From assembly GCA_036121365.1 (NCBI GenBank), contig JAZAFR010000006.1:1-50256 (forward strand): a stretch of DNA of 50,256 bases, read 5' to 3'. Origin of the DNA: UBA7916 sp036121365 (GTDB lineage: Bacteria > Pseudomonadota > Gammaproteobacteria > Comchoanobacterales > Comchoanobacteraceae). Position numbers and translations under genes: made by a program. Of the stretch, positions 27,206 to 35,236 are shown in pieces. The stretch's first letter is position 1; the number at the start of each line of letters is the position of its first letter. The notes under the pieces were generated by a model. It was given only the letters and a program-made list of their open reading frames with translations. It was not told where the DNA came from and did no database searches.

Positions 27206-27850
27206 TTACAAAAAGAATCTAACACCGAAAGATCCCATGCTGTGAACATCGTGACCCACTTCTACGCCACTACTGACGTTTCTTACTACCATATCAACAG
27301 AAGCAAATGGATTCAACTGATACTCAAGTCTGAATCCACACAGTACACCACTGTCTTGCTTGTCTTCGTACTTAAAAGTTTTTTCATTCCACTCTTCACT
27401 TACAAAGCCAGCATAGCCAATTTGAACTGATGGACGTATACCCATAACTTTTTTCTCTGAGTGAATATTGATCAACCCAAATTTAAAATCAGCTGGCGCG
27501 CTCAAACTCATTCCGCCACCAACACTAAAACCTGGTGCAAATCGATATGATACTTCAGCATACTCATTGGATGCTTCTATTCCGCTGCCGCCTAGCGCAT
27601 AAAATCCGATCTCCGTTTTTCCTCTTAAATTTTGAGTTGAGAGATAGTTAGATTTTTTTGATTCTTTCTGTTTTTTGCCATGCTTCGCCTTTGCATGCTT
27701 CTTCTTACCACTACCTTGATTACTCTTGGTACTGTATGAAAATTCTCCATCAATATCAGACAAAGGTACGGCAGCCTTTGCCTGGGGTGCTGTTGCCATG
27801 GCAGAACTTGCACATAGCACTAATAAAGCAGTAATTTGCTTAGTTTTCAT
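27206..27850 (-). CDS. Small outer-membrane barrel candidate 2
   Basis: A 214-residue protein with a Sec signal peptide (residues 1-27, ending APQAKA). A Lys-rich linker (residues 48-68, with repeated KKHAKAKHGKK) precedes the barrel region. Strand pattern and the KFGLINIHSEKKVMG core match candidate 1, and the protein ends in GSFGVRFFL with a terminal hydrophobic/aromatic residue, as in outer-membrane proteins. The ribosome site is AAGGAG. The basic linker is unusual and absent from the two paralogues; it could sit in the periplasm against the cell wall. A strong terminator follows. Confidence 0.7.
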   Translation of the reverse strand: MKTKQITALLVLCASSAMATAPQAKAAVPLSDIDGEFSYSTKSNQGSGKKKHAKAKHGKKQKESKKSNYLSTQNLRGKTEIGFYALGGSGIEASNEYAEVSYRFAPGFSVGGGMSLSAPADFKFGLINIHSEKKVMGIRPSVQIGYAGFVSEEWNEKTFKYEDKQDSGVLCGFRLEYQLNPFASVDMVVRNVSSGVEVGHDVHSMGSFGVRFFL

Positions 27851-27969
27851 ATTTTCTCCTTATGAGCGTTGTGTGAACCTATATTATGTTGACATTTACA
27901 TTTTTGCATTAGCATAAAATTAATTCAACTTTCCATTTTCTATCTATCTGTTTATCCTTATATCTTTCT

Positions 27970-28452
27970 CTACACTCTCATACCTACTCCAAGAGCAATT
28001 AAATTCACACTGCCATCAAGTTTGTATATTGCTGACGTAAACCTTTTTAATATCACCTGTATTGAAAGGCTATCACTCAATGGATACCCGAAAGAGACAC
28101 CCTGTGAAATTTCGTTTGTTATATTTCTATTGGATATATAATGACTCATTCCCAGTTCGAATGAACTACTCCATGATAGCAGTGTCCAAGGATTTTGTAA
28201 TGACATATCAATGTAATGGAATTGGTTTGGCATTGTTATATTTGTCCCTAGCACGATACTTAAGTCAGGAGATAAGTCATATGTCAATGATGCAAATTCT
28301 GCTCTTTGAGTGACTTTACTTTGTCCTCCTACATAGAAGTTAACCCCCAACCTCTGTAAAAATCCATCTAGTATATTTTCATCAATTAAACCGTTACCAT
28401 ATGCTGACAATTTGGCTGCCATCAAACATAAACCCATTACCCATTTTCTCAT
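27970..28452 (-). CDS. Small outer-membrane barrel candidate 3
   Basis: A 160-residue, more diverged member of the same family. It has a short signal peptide (residues 1-18, ending KLSAYG), then strands such as RLGVNFYVGG, YDLSPDLSIVLGTNITMPNQFHYIDMSL and SSFELGMSHY. It closes with LIALGVGMRV, paralleling SLGVRLFI and SFGVRFFL of the others. The HSxKK core is replaced here by QNPWTLLS. A GGAG ribosome site precedes the ATG. Three tandem paralogues of differing divergence suggest an old duplication with diversifying surface parts. Function unknown. Confidence 0.6.
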   Translation of the reverse strand: MRKWVMGLCLMAAKLSAYGNGLIDENILDGFLQRLGVNFYVGGQSKVTQRAEFASLTYDLSPDLSIVLGTNITMPNQFHYIDMSLQNPWTLLSWSSSFELGMSHYISNRNITNEISQGVSFGYPLSDSLSIQVILKRFTSAIYKLDGSVNLIALGVGMRV

Positions 28453-28806
28453 GTGATATCTCCAATAATGCCCAGTTAGATATCCAATATATTGTTTTTT
28501 ATATTTCCATTTCTTATCATTTTATTATTATGCTTTCATTATATTTTGGACATTGATTATTTTTATTTATATTTTTTCACTCTTGTAAATACTTTTCTTT
28601 CTACACTGTCTATTTGTCCATTTAAAAAGTTACTACCAACTCTATATTTTGATCACTTTTAGTAAATTTTTTCCAGGATATTTCTTAGAGTCTCAGATCT
28701 GTATGAATGTAGCCAAACAGTCATTTCTCATCTCTTTTCAAAATCAGTTTTTGGATATCAGTCAATGTGTCTTTTCTAACAAATTGCTTGTATTACTTGT
28801 GACTTT
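28453..28806. other. AT-rich gap
   Basis: A 354-base AT-rich spacer between barrel candidate 3 and the glycosyltransferase. A 69-codon plus-strand frame at 28649-28858 overlaps the glycosyltransferase end and looks like a shadow. Nothing else is seen. Confidence 0.4.
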
Positions 28807-29925
28807 TCACCCTACTGTACTCGTTTCAGAATGTGCACGGGCAAATAGCAAATTTTGATAGAGGGAAATCGTTTGTGATGTCATTTTTTGACTTGTAAAT
28901 ATATCCTCTTTTGGAATCAAATCCTTTTTGTCAGAAATTTCTTTGGTCTTTTCAATTAACATCTGCATATTTCCAGGCTCTATCAAACCGTCCGGAAACA
29001 TCGCTGATAAACTTTCTTTTGGACCAGCGCTGGCCCATGCGATTACCTTAGTCCCAACATTACATGCCTCACACATAGTCCTCCCAAATGGTTCTGGCTG
29101 TGTGGACAGGTTATAAACAATGCTTGATAGCCTGTAGATATTATCAATGTCATTTCTGGCACCGGAAAATGTCACTCTGCTTTGAATTCTCTTCGCCTTG
29201 ATTATGCTATTGAGAGCTTCCCAGTAACGATGCTTATTGGTATTAACCGGACCCACAATCAGTGCATGATATTCATCATCAAGTGATGAAATGAGATCCA
29301 GCATTGTGTCAATTCCTTTCCACTTAGTCACTCTTGCTGGCAGTGTTAACAGTTTCTTTCCTTTTGTCTGTGGAAACTCTGTATACCACTTATTTTTCCA
29401 TTCATCATCCAAAACCTTTCTGTTAAAAACCTCAGTATCACATCCCCTATAAATTCTTGTGATGTTTTTTTTGTCTACTTTGTACGTGTTGGTAATGTAT
29501 TCTGTCACCGTATCTGAAACGCTGATGATATGGTCGGCAAAAGTCATCACTTGACTGTAATATGGCTTAGAGTATATCCCATGGAAAGTTGATACCAATA
29601 CTGGTCTTTTGTTTTTTGGTAAAACCCGCAATGCCAAAAAAACCATCCAAGCGGGCATTCTTGAACGCACATGTATGATGTCTGGCTGCATCTCCAATAT
29701 GACTTCTCTCAAACGCTTGACCTGCAATAAAGTCATGAAATGCTTCCTGGCCACTGGCATTTGGATATGTATACTCCCTTGATTTTCAAGCGCTTCTACT
29801 TGTATTCCTCCACTCGAAATAACATATGAGCGATAGCCATTCTTGACTAATTCTTTTGCTAAATCCAAGGTTCCTCTTTCAACGCCTCCTGTATTGAGCT
29901 CTGGCAATACTTGTAGTACTTTCAT
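28807..29925 (-). CDS. GT4-type glycosyltransferase
   Basis: A 372-residue retaining GT-B glycosyltransferase (GT4 family). The N-terminus KVLQVLPELNTGGVERGTLDLA is the acceptor-side nucleotide fold with the GGVER loop. The middle carries PDIIHVRSRMPAW and TFHGIY. The donor-side domain begins at about residue 190 with LTLPARVTKWKGID. The C-terminal QPEPFGRTMCEA holds the conserved Glu pair of the E-x7-E motif. Such enzymes usually add hexoses to lipopolysaccharide or other surface glycans; donor and acceptor cannot be told. The ribosome site GGAGG is strong. No other sugar-assembly genes are adjacent, so it is an isolated envelope gene. Confidence 0.9.
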   Translation of the reverse strand: MKVLQVLPELNTGGVERGTLDLAKELVKNGYRSYVISSGGIQVEALENQGSIHIQMPVARKHFMTLLQVKRLREVILEMQPDIIHVRSRMPAWMVFLALRVLPKNKRPVLVSTFHGIYSKPYYSQVMTFADHIISVSDTVTEYITNTYKVDKKNITRIYRGCDTEVFNRKVLDDEWKNKWYTEFPQTKGKKLLTLPARVTKWKGIDTMLDLISSLDDEYHALIVGPVNTNKHRYWEALNSIIKAKRIQSRVTFSGARNDIDNIYRLSSIVYNLSTQPEPFGRTMCEACNVGTKVIAWASAGPKESLSAMFPDGLIEPGNMQMLIEKTKEISDKKDLIPKEDIFTSQKMTSQTISLYQNLLFARAHSETSTVG

Positions 29926-30169
29926 GAAACCTCCGCGTTAAAATATCATTTTAGTTTTAATCACCTTGAAAATCAACTCAGCTTCCAAAAATATCTGATT
30001 TTCTGTATTTTACACATTCCCTGTGTTTTTTAGGTCACTCTTTGTACCCATTGCCTTCACTGGATGATTGTTTTAAATATCTATTTTCATTGATTATATC
30101 CATCTAAATTGACACTCACCTCATCACAGGCCTATTGCTTTTCTCTTAGTAATCTTATATGATTAATAA

Positions 30170-30856
30170 ATGCCTAAAAACATGCTCTTTATGAATATTT
30201 CATCCACTTTACTGTCCGTTGCATTTCTAACATTATTGAGTGCGTGCCAAATGCCTGTTGAGGAACAATCGGAAAAACTTGCACTCTCAACATCTACCCT
30301 GAATGAGCTTCCAGAGGCCACGAGGAATGCTTATGTTTCTACTTACAAAAAAAACCGCAGCAAGAAGCGTTTTGCACAACTGCTTAGTAGTAACTCCCAA
30401 TCGCCCTCTCTTATGGTAACAGTGTCTGATGGAGCTGCTACCATCCCCCCACATTACCAATCTCAAGCGTTTAAAACAGCATCAATGGAAGTATTTGGAA
30501 ATCGCTGTGATGAGCTTTACTTATATCCATTGAATGGTGGTGATACATACTCTACTTTATCTTTGTGTTATCTTGATGATTCACTTTATGTTGATGCCAG
30601 TAGTATTGACCCGGATTACCCCATAGGTTCTGTTATCATTCCTATATCTTCGCAAACAGCAGATAAACAGAAATTCTGCAACCTTAGCACAAAAGGCAAT
30701 TCAAAGCTACAAAGCGCTTGTTTAACCATAACGCAACAGCATCATGCATCTCACTCTCGCCCATTACAAGTTGTCAACAAAGCACCTAAAAACAAAGATT
30801 TTAAACCATCTTTGCGAGATAGTTCTGGCGAACGGTACACAGAAAATACTTATTAG
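30170..30856 (+). CDS. Lipoprotein of unknown function
   Basis: A 228-residue protein with a signal sequence ending in a lipobox LLSAC, lipidated Cys at about residue 26. The following region is Ser/Thr/Lys-rich, with a core at about 65-175 containing four Cys residues (FGNRCDELYLYP, LSLCYLDDSLY, KFCNLSTKG and LQSACLTIT) that may form disulfides. The tail is basic and hydrophilic. No family recognised. It is 21 bases upstream of tsaB and on the same strand, so it is probably co-transcribed with it. The start is uncertain: three in-frame ATGs lie within the first nine codons and none has a clear ribosome site. Confidence 0.7.
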   Translation: MPKNMLFMNISSTLLSVAFLTLLSACQMPVEEQSEKLALSTSTLNELPEATRNAYVSTYKKNRSKKRFAQLLSSNSQSPSLMVTVSDGAATIPPHYQSQAFKTASMEVFGNRCDELYLYPLNGGDTYSTLSLCYLDDSLYVDASSIDPDYPIGSVIIPISSQTADKQKFCNLSTKGNSKLQSACLTITQQHHASHSRPLQVVNKAPKNKDFKPSLRDSSGERYTENTY

Positions 30857-30877
30857 AAAAACGAAAGGCCTTTGCGC

Positions 30878-31654
30878 ATGAATACCAATCCACATCTACC
30901 TGCACTTGCGATTGATACTCTTAGCAACCACCTGTCTGGATCACTTTTTTGTGGAGATCTTGTCTATAACCAATCTGTTCCTTCAAAAAAACACGCCAAT
31001 GTCATTACCGAGCTCATAGCCAGCTTGTGTCAACAGGCTGGGATCTCCGTTAAAGATCTCAGCTACCTAGTTGTTAATGTCGGCCCTGGAAGCTTTACTG
31101 GACTCAGGATAGGCATCAGTACAGTACAAGCACTTGCCCATGCGCTGAGCATTCCAATCCTACCACTCAGTAATAACCTTTGTCTTGCTTACCACGGACT
31201 GTTCATTCAATTGAATCAAAAGAAACCACTTGATTGTTTTTTTGCCACACTGATTGATGCACGTCTTTCACAAGTCTATTTTTCTGTTTATGGCTGCAAT
31301 GACTCAATGCTGCTTTCGCCTGTTGTCAATGACAGTATTTTTGATTATGACAAGCTTCCTGCTTTTGAACAATACTCTGAAGTTTATACCTGTGGGGAGG
31401 CATGGCAGACTTATTCAGATCGCATTCCTACAGCCTGGCATAACCGCTCCTTTGTCGACTGTTGCTTGCCAGATGATCTCACGTCAAATGGCATTCCAAG
31501 TGCAAAGTTATTTGAAAAATTTTACTCACGATCTCATATTATGATCGCCATATTCCTGCACATACAAAAATCTCAAACATTGCCTCTGATTGAGGCCTCT
31601 GAACTCAGGGCCAATTATGTTAGAAATGATGTTGCCAAAAAAAAATCAACGTAA
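30878..31654 (+). CDS. tsaB: tRNA t6A37 biosynthesis protein TsaB
   Basis: TsaB pairs with TsaD and TsaE to place threonylcarbamoyl-adenosine at position 37 of ANN-decoding tRNAs. I take the ATG at 30878, nine bases after AAAGG; the frame could also start at TTG two codons earlier. The product has 258 residues. Motifs are LAIDTLSNHLSGSL at the N-terminus (ASKHA fold) and the hallmark VGPGSFTGLRIGISTVQ. The C-terminus (EASELRANYVRND) is typical. It lacks the metal site of TsaD, as expected. It probably shares a transcript with the upstream lipoprotein gene. Confidence 0.94.
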   Translation: MNTNPHLPALAIDTLSNHLSGSLFCGDLVYNQSVPSKKHANVITELIASLCQQAGISVKDLSYLVVNVGPGSFTGLRIGISTVQALAHALSIPILPLSNNLCLAYHGLFIQLNQKKPLDCFFATLIDARLSQVYFSVYGCNDSMLLSPVVNDSIFDYDKLPAFEQYSEVYTCGEAWQTYSDRIPTAWHNRSFVDCCLPDDLTSNGIPSAKLFEKFYSRSHIMIAIFLHIQKSQTLPLIEASELRANYVRNDVAKKKST

Positions 31655-31672
31655 CTGTAGTTGCTATTTTTT
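31651..31672 (+). terminator. Weak terminator after tsaB
   Basis: GTAAC-TGTA-GTTGC forms a five-base stem with one G-T pair overlapping the tsaB stop, followed by TATTTTTT. Weak but placed correctly. Confidence 0.35.
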
Positions 31673-32007
31673 ACCTTACCCAACAACACTCAAGTTAAAA
31701 AACTTAATCGTTCATAATTTACGAAGGTAGTATCCCCTTATACTTGCCAGATTCGATTGCATTGAACTCTTCATTGATACCAGTCAACAGATTCTAACAA
31801 CATCATCTTAAATTTTTGCATCACTTAAATAAAAGAATGAATCTTTTTTACACTTGATCATGTCTGCCTTTTCTCGCACCAACAACAGACTTAGTGTATT
31901 GGCATTGATTTTAAAGGCCTCCCTGTCTATATCCCCATATTTCTGCATAGACTTTATTCAACCTTTGCCACCCTTGACACCTCACGCTGGTAATAAACAA
32001 TATTATT
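31673..32007. other. Spacer between tsaB and rhomboid gene
   Basis: About 335 bases between two convergent genes. I see no gene: a 60-codon frame at 31854-32036 overlaps the end of the rhomboid gene and has no ribosome site. No RNA or repeat was recognised. Confidence 0.4.
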
Positions 32008-32802
32008 TTACGCTGCAGTCGCTGCAAAATCTGTAAACTTTCTGCTTTTATCAAAACCAGTCTCTTCAAATCTACAACTGCCAGATTTTTCTACTTTATT
32101 TCTCACTGGGTATGCGATTACTGGCTCTACATGATTTCCGTTACCACTTTTTATTTCGTCTGCCTTAACATTGTCTGTGACTGCGGCATTATTGATCGTA
32201 CTTTTATCCAAGAGCCAGTCTAGGTGACCATTTTTTTGCTCATAATAAATAAAAATCCCAATCAATGATCCATATACATGAACAGTGCAACCAGCATTGC
32301 CACTCAGATTAAATATTTCTAGTAACACATCATATAGTAATGCATTGATTGCAACAAACCCAAATTTGTTAGTAAAATCTTCTTTATCAGCAATCATAGC
32401 AAGTTTGATTGCCACAATTCCAGCTATGGCTCCACTGGCTCCAAGAACAATCATATACGGACTAAAAAATGCAGATACTACTCCACATAGTAGATACATG
32501 ATCATGAAATTCTTGCCTCCGTATTTCTCTTCAACATCATATCCTACCATAGCAAGAGCTGTCATATTTCCAAGTAAATGAAATACACACTCATGCATGA
32601 ACACTGATGTGATGACATTCCACGGAAACAAATACCAAAGACTTGGAATACACGCTGTTCTTATCAAAATATACTCATATAGGCTGTAGTTCTCCACCAG
32701 CAATATTCCGTTAAGTAGTGCTGTTACTGCTTGGTTGATTCTTGTAATCATCCCTACTGATGTTATTTTTTGACACTTTTTTTTGTTTTCTGATTTACTC
32801 AT
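32008..32802 (-). CDS. Rhomboid-family intramembrane serine protease
   Basis: A 264-residue membrane protein with six hydrophobic segments. It carries the rhomboid hallmarks: H70 and H75 with N79 in FMHECVFHLLGNM (TM2), catalytic S123 in LGASGAIAG (TM4), and catalytic H175 in VHVYGSLIG (TM6). The N-terminus is short and Lys-rich. A C-terminal hydrophilic tail of about 75 residues is unusual and matches no domain I know. It should cleave transmembrane substrates within the inner membrane. A GAGG ribosome site precedes the ATG. Upstream on the same strand lie a rhomboid-like pseudoprotease and a small membrane protein, separated from it by a 564-base gap that contains a terminator. Confidence 0.88.
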   Translation of the reverse strand: MSKSENKKKCQKITSVGMITRINQAVTALLNGILLVENYSLYEYILIRTACIPSLWYLFPWNVITSVFMHECVFHLLGNMTALAMVGYDVEEKYGGKNFMIMYLLCGVVSAFFSPYMIVLGASGAIAGIVAIKLAMIADKEDFTNKFGFVAINALLYDVLLEIFNLSGNAGCTVHVYGSLIGIFIYYEQKNGHLDWLLDKSTINNAAVTDNVKADEIKSGNGNHVEPVIAYPVRNKVEKSGSCRFEETGFDKSRKFTDFAATAA

Positions 32803-33366
32803 TTTTTCCTCTTTTTTGTTTATTTTTAATTTTCATTCTAAAGTCAGCACTTTCTTCTTCCACTCTATTTTGAAAAACATACTTTTTTATTATCGATTAC
32901 ACGTTAACTAATTTATAATTATTTATTTTCTCCATCTATTTGCTTTCTAATTATAGGTGCGTATATTATCTTACATGCAACAATAAGTCAAATTTTTTAA
33001 AGTTATTGTCTACGTTTTTATATTTATTAACTTTATCAAAATTAACCGTACATCCGTATGTCTATTTGGCTTAGAAAAGGCATAAATGTCTTTTATGCCT
33101 TTTGTGATTATCATTCGAATATCATACTGTTTTTTTTTATCATTCCTGAACTTTCAACTCTTCCTAATTACTGCCAACCGTGTGCTGTATCTTAACAATC
33201 ACTTGGTTGATATTTATCACTTAGTAAACCCCATTCAAGACTTTTATCATGATATCTTTCCACGTCGACTAGCACTTTTTGCTTTCTGCATGTTAATGCA
33301 AATTGAATTGACCTCTTAGTTGATAACAGTCAGCTGATAATCTCTGGTTAATTCCCGTTATTTTCT
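32803..33366. other. Gap between the two rhomboid-like genes
   Basis: A 564-base gap. Bases 32803-33070 are very AT-rich with no gene. A strong inverted-repeat terminator lies at 33075-33103. Between it and the pseudo-rhomboid stop the minus strand has an open run of about 45 codons (ending LLSDKYQPSDC) without an ATG or ribosome site, possibly gene debris. Confidence 0.4.
33075..33103. terminator. Bidirectional Rho-independent terminator
   Basis: AAAAGGCATAAA and TTTATGCCTTTT form a perfect 12-base stem with a five-base loop, giving T-tracts on both strands. On the minus strand it would end transcripts from the pseudo-rhomboid unit and so separate it from the active rhomboid gene. Confidence 0.8.
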
Positions 33367-34374
33367 TTACCAAAATGCAGGATTATATTTCCTTATTAAG
33401 TCCGCTTGCGTACTTTCAAATAGTTTACGATCCGCGTTGACTGCTAGTTCTTCTCGGCATTCTATGTTTCTATCTGTTACTTCTGATTGTCGTACTGTTC
33501 TATGACTTGTTAGCTTTTCTGCGTCAAGACTGTCTATGGTTGCCTCTTTATTTAATAGAAAACCATTTAAATATCCTTTCCTTTCCAAGGCATCAAATGC
33601 TACCCCTGTTAATAGTCCTATGAACAAACCAATTTCTCCTACTGGATTTACAATGAACCTGTGGACATATATGGCACCAAGTAACACCAAAGCAGTGTCA
33701 CTTTTTACAGCTTGGTCTAAAGCATCAACTTCGTCTCCAGGTGCAAGCTCTGATTTCGGTGCAACTTTTCTCGACATGCATATTCCAATGATGGGGACAA
33801 TGGCCATTGCAGATCCCCAGAATACACCAACCCCTGCAATTGTACACATGATGGAGTTCACCACACCACCAGCCAGATAGATTCTCATCATATTTTCACT
33901 GCCAAAGTAATCCTCTATGTAGCTACCGAATAAGTATAGACATGTCAGGTTCCCGATTGCTAGCGGTCCAAGATTCATAAACAAGGAAGGAACTATTGCC
34001 CATACATTCATTATTTTTGGAAAATACATTGTTGAAAATATTACAAATCTCGTTGATGCACGTGAAATCATTTTTGAGAATAACATTAAATATCCAGCAA
34101 ATCCTGTCACACTCAAATTCATCAGGATTAACTTCTCTGTCATTTTTGTGGCATATGAAATTTCTGATGCAAAGATACTATAATACATATATGTCATGTC
34201 AGTTACTACCAGTAAAATAATTGGGGTCATTGATACACTGATCAATGCCATGAAGATTGTGATGAAATACCTACTTTGATATAAATCAGACAAGAAGGAC
34301 GAGCCTGTGTCTTTTTGTGTGCGGGGATATTGCCAATCATCTGCAGGTTCTTGAATTAGTTCTATTGTTGCCAT
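33367..34374 (-). CDS. Rhomboid-like pseudoprotease
   Basis: A 335-residue membrane protein that aligns with the neighbouring rhomboid. Its segment FMNLGPLAIGNL replaces FMHECVFHLLGNM, so both His are lost and Asn is kept. The next segment, GSYIEDYFGSENMMRIYLAGGVVNS, follows the same pattern as the rhomboid. Catalytic Ser remains as S188, but its motif is FWGSAM instead of LGASGA. The catalytic His position reads VGEIGLFIG (Glu247). It should therefore be inactive as a protease, like iRhoms or derlins, which bind and hold membrane clients. The N-terminus has an extra hydrophobic pair of helices (residues 36-100), and there is a 75-residue hydrophilic C-terminal tail. A small membrane-protein gene lies about 160 bases upstream. 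Confidence 0.7.
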   Translation of the reverse strand: MATIELIQEPADDWQYPRTQKDTGSSFLSDLYQSRYFITIFMALISVSMTPIILLVVTDMTYMYYSIFASEISYATKMTEKLILMNLSVTGFAGYLMLFSKMISRASTRFVIFSTMYFPKIMNVWAIVPSLFMNLGPLAIGNLTCLYLFGSYIEDYFGSENMMRIYLAGGVVNSIMCTIAGVGVFWGSAMAIVPIIGICMSRKVAPKSELAPGDEVDALDQAVKSDTALVLLGAIYVHRFIVNPVGEIGLFIGLLTGVAFDALERKGYLNGFLLNKEATIDSLDAEKLTSHRTVRQSEVTDRNIECREELAVNADRKLFESTQADLIRKYNPAFW

Positions 34375-34531
34375 TTTTTTGATTCCTATTAATTATCATT
34401 GTTCGTACGATATCACACACCAAGCATACTGTCAATTCATTTATATTTTTTCTTTATGCGTATTGCCTCATGCTTTCTCTTCTCTATTTCACACGGAATT
34501 AGGTTATCCATTCATACTGATCATACTGATT

Positions 34532-34927
34532 TTATTTCCAGCCCATCCAGTTTCTAAAACTTTGTACCAATGCATCGCCCATATAGTAATCAAACCACTT
34601 ACTCAGAAATGCCATACCAAGTACAACCAACATTAGCATCAGCATTTTCTGCCATAATTGTAATTCTCCGCCATCTTTGGTTCTCATTTTATGGATGAAT
34701 TCTGAGCCCAAGATGATGACAAGACTATTGATACCAACCGACATTTTCTGATTTAGTACGGTATTTACAAACATTGTTACTAATATTGTAATGATTACTG
34801 TTCCCGCAGTGTGTTTGCCATTGATTTCTTCTGCTCTCGTGTTGAGCATGCCTTCTATCAGGATTTTGTTGGTATTTTTCATGTCTTTTTTTGTTTCTGA
34901 AGCGCTCTCACTTTGTATTGTTTTCAT
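34532..34927 (-). CDS. Small three-helix membrane protein
   Basis: Starting at the ATG at 34927 (MKTIQSES), which has AAGGG at seven bases, the protein has 131 residues; a longer start exists at 34966. The N-terminal 40 residues are hydrophilic with several Lys/Glu. Three hydrophobic helices follow (about 42-60, 66-82 and 95-112). The tail ends in the aromatic-rich NWMGWK. No family is recognised. It is on the same strand as, and upstream of, the pseudo-rhomboid gene, so it may be co-transcribed and could be a partner or client. Confidence 0.6.
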   Translation of the reverse strand: MKTIQSESASETKKDMKNTNKILIEGMLNTRAEEINGKHTAGTVIITILVTMFVNTVLNQKMSVGINSLVIILGSEFIHKMRTKDGGELQLWQKMLMLMLVVLGMAFLSKWFDYYMGDALVQSFRNWMGWK

Positions 34928-35236
34928 ATTGATCCCTTTTTTTCGAGATGCTACTTTAAATATCAACTCATGTCAAATGTTTTTAAAAACCTTAGACTGA
35001 CTGTTTTTTTGTTTTCCATGGTTATCGAGACAACCTATCTTCATTGATATCTGCCAACCGGTCTTGATAAGAAAATACTTCTTAAGTGTCTATTCAATTC
35101 ACAATTGTCAATGGCATCAACTTTGTCCTGCTCAAACCATGCAACCAGCTTTAGAACACACTCATTTATTTTTAATAAAAAATCATAACTTTATTTGATT
35201 ATTGGCTATATATATTCTTATCTGTTTGGATTATTT

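Noticed and set aside
33086..33319. 77-codon plus-strand hydrophobic frame
   Set aside because: It begins inside the terminator hairpin at 33075-33103 and has no ribosome site.
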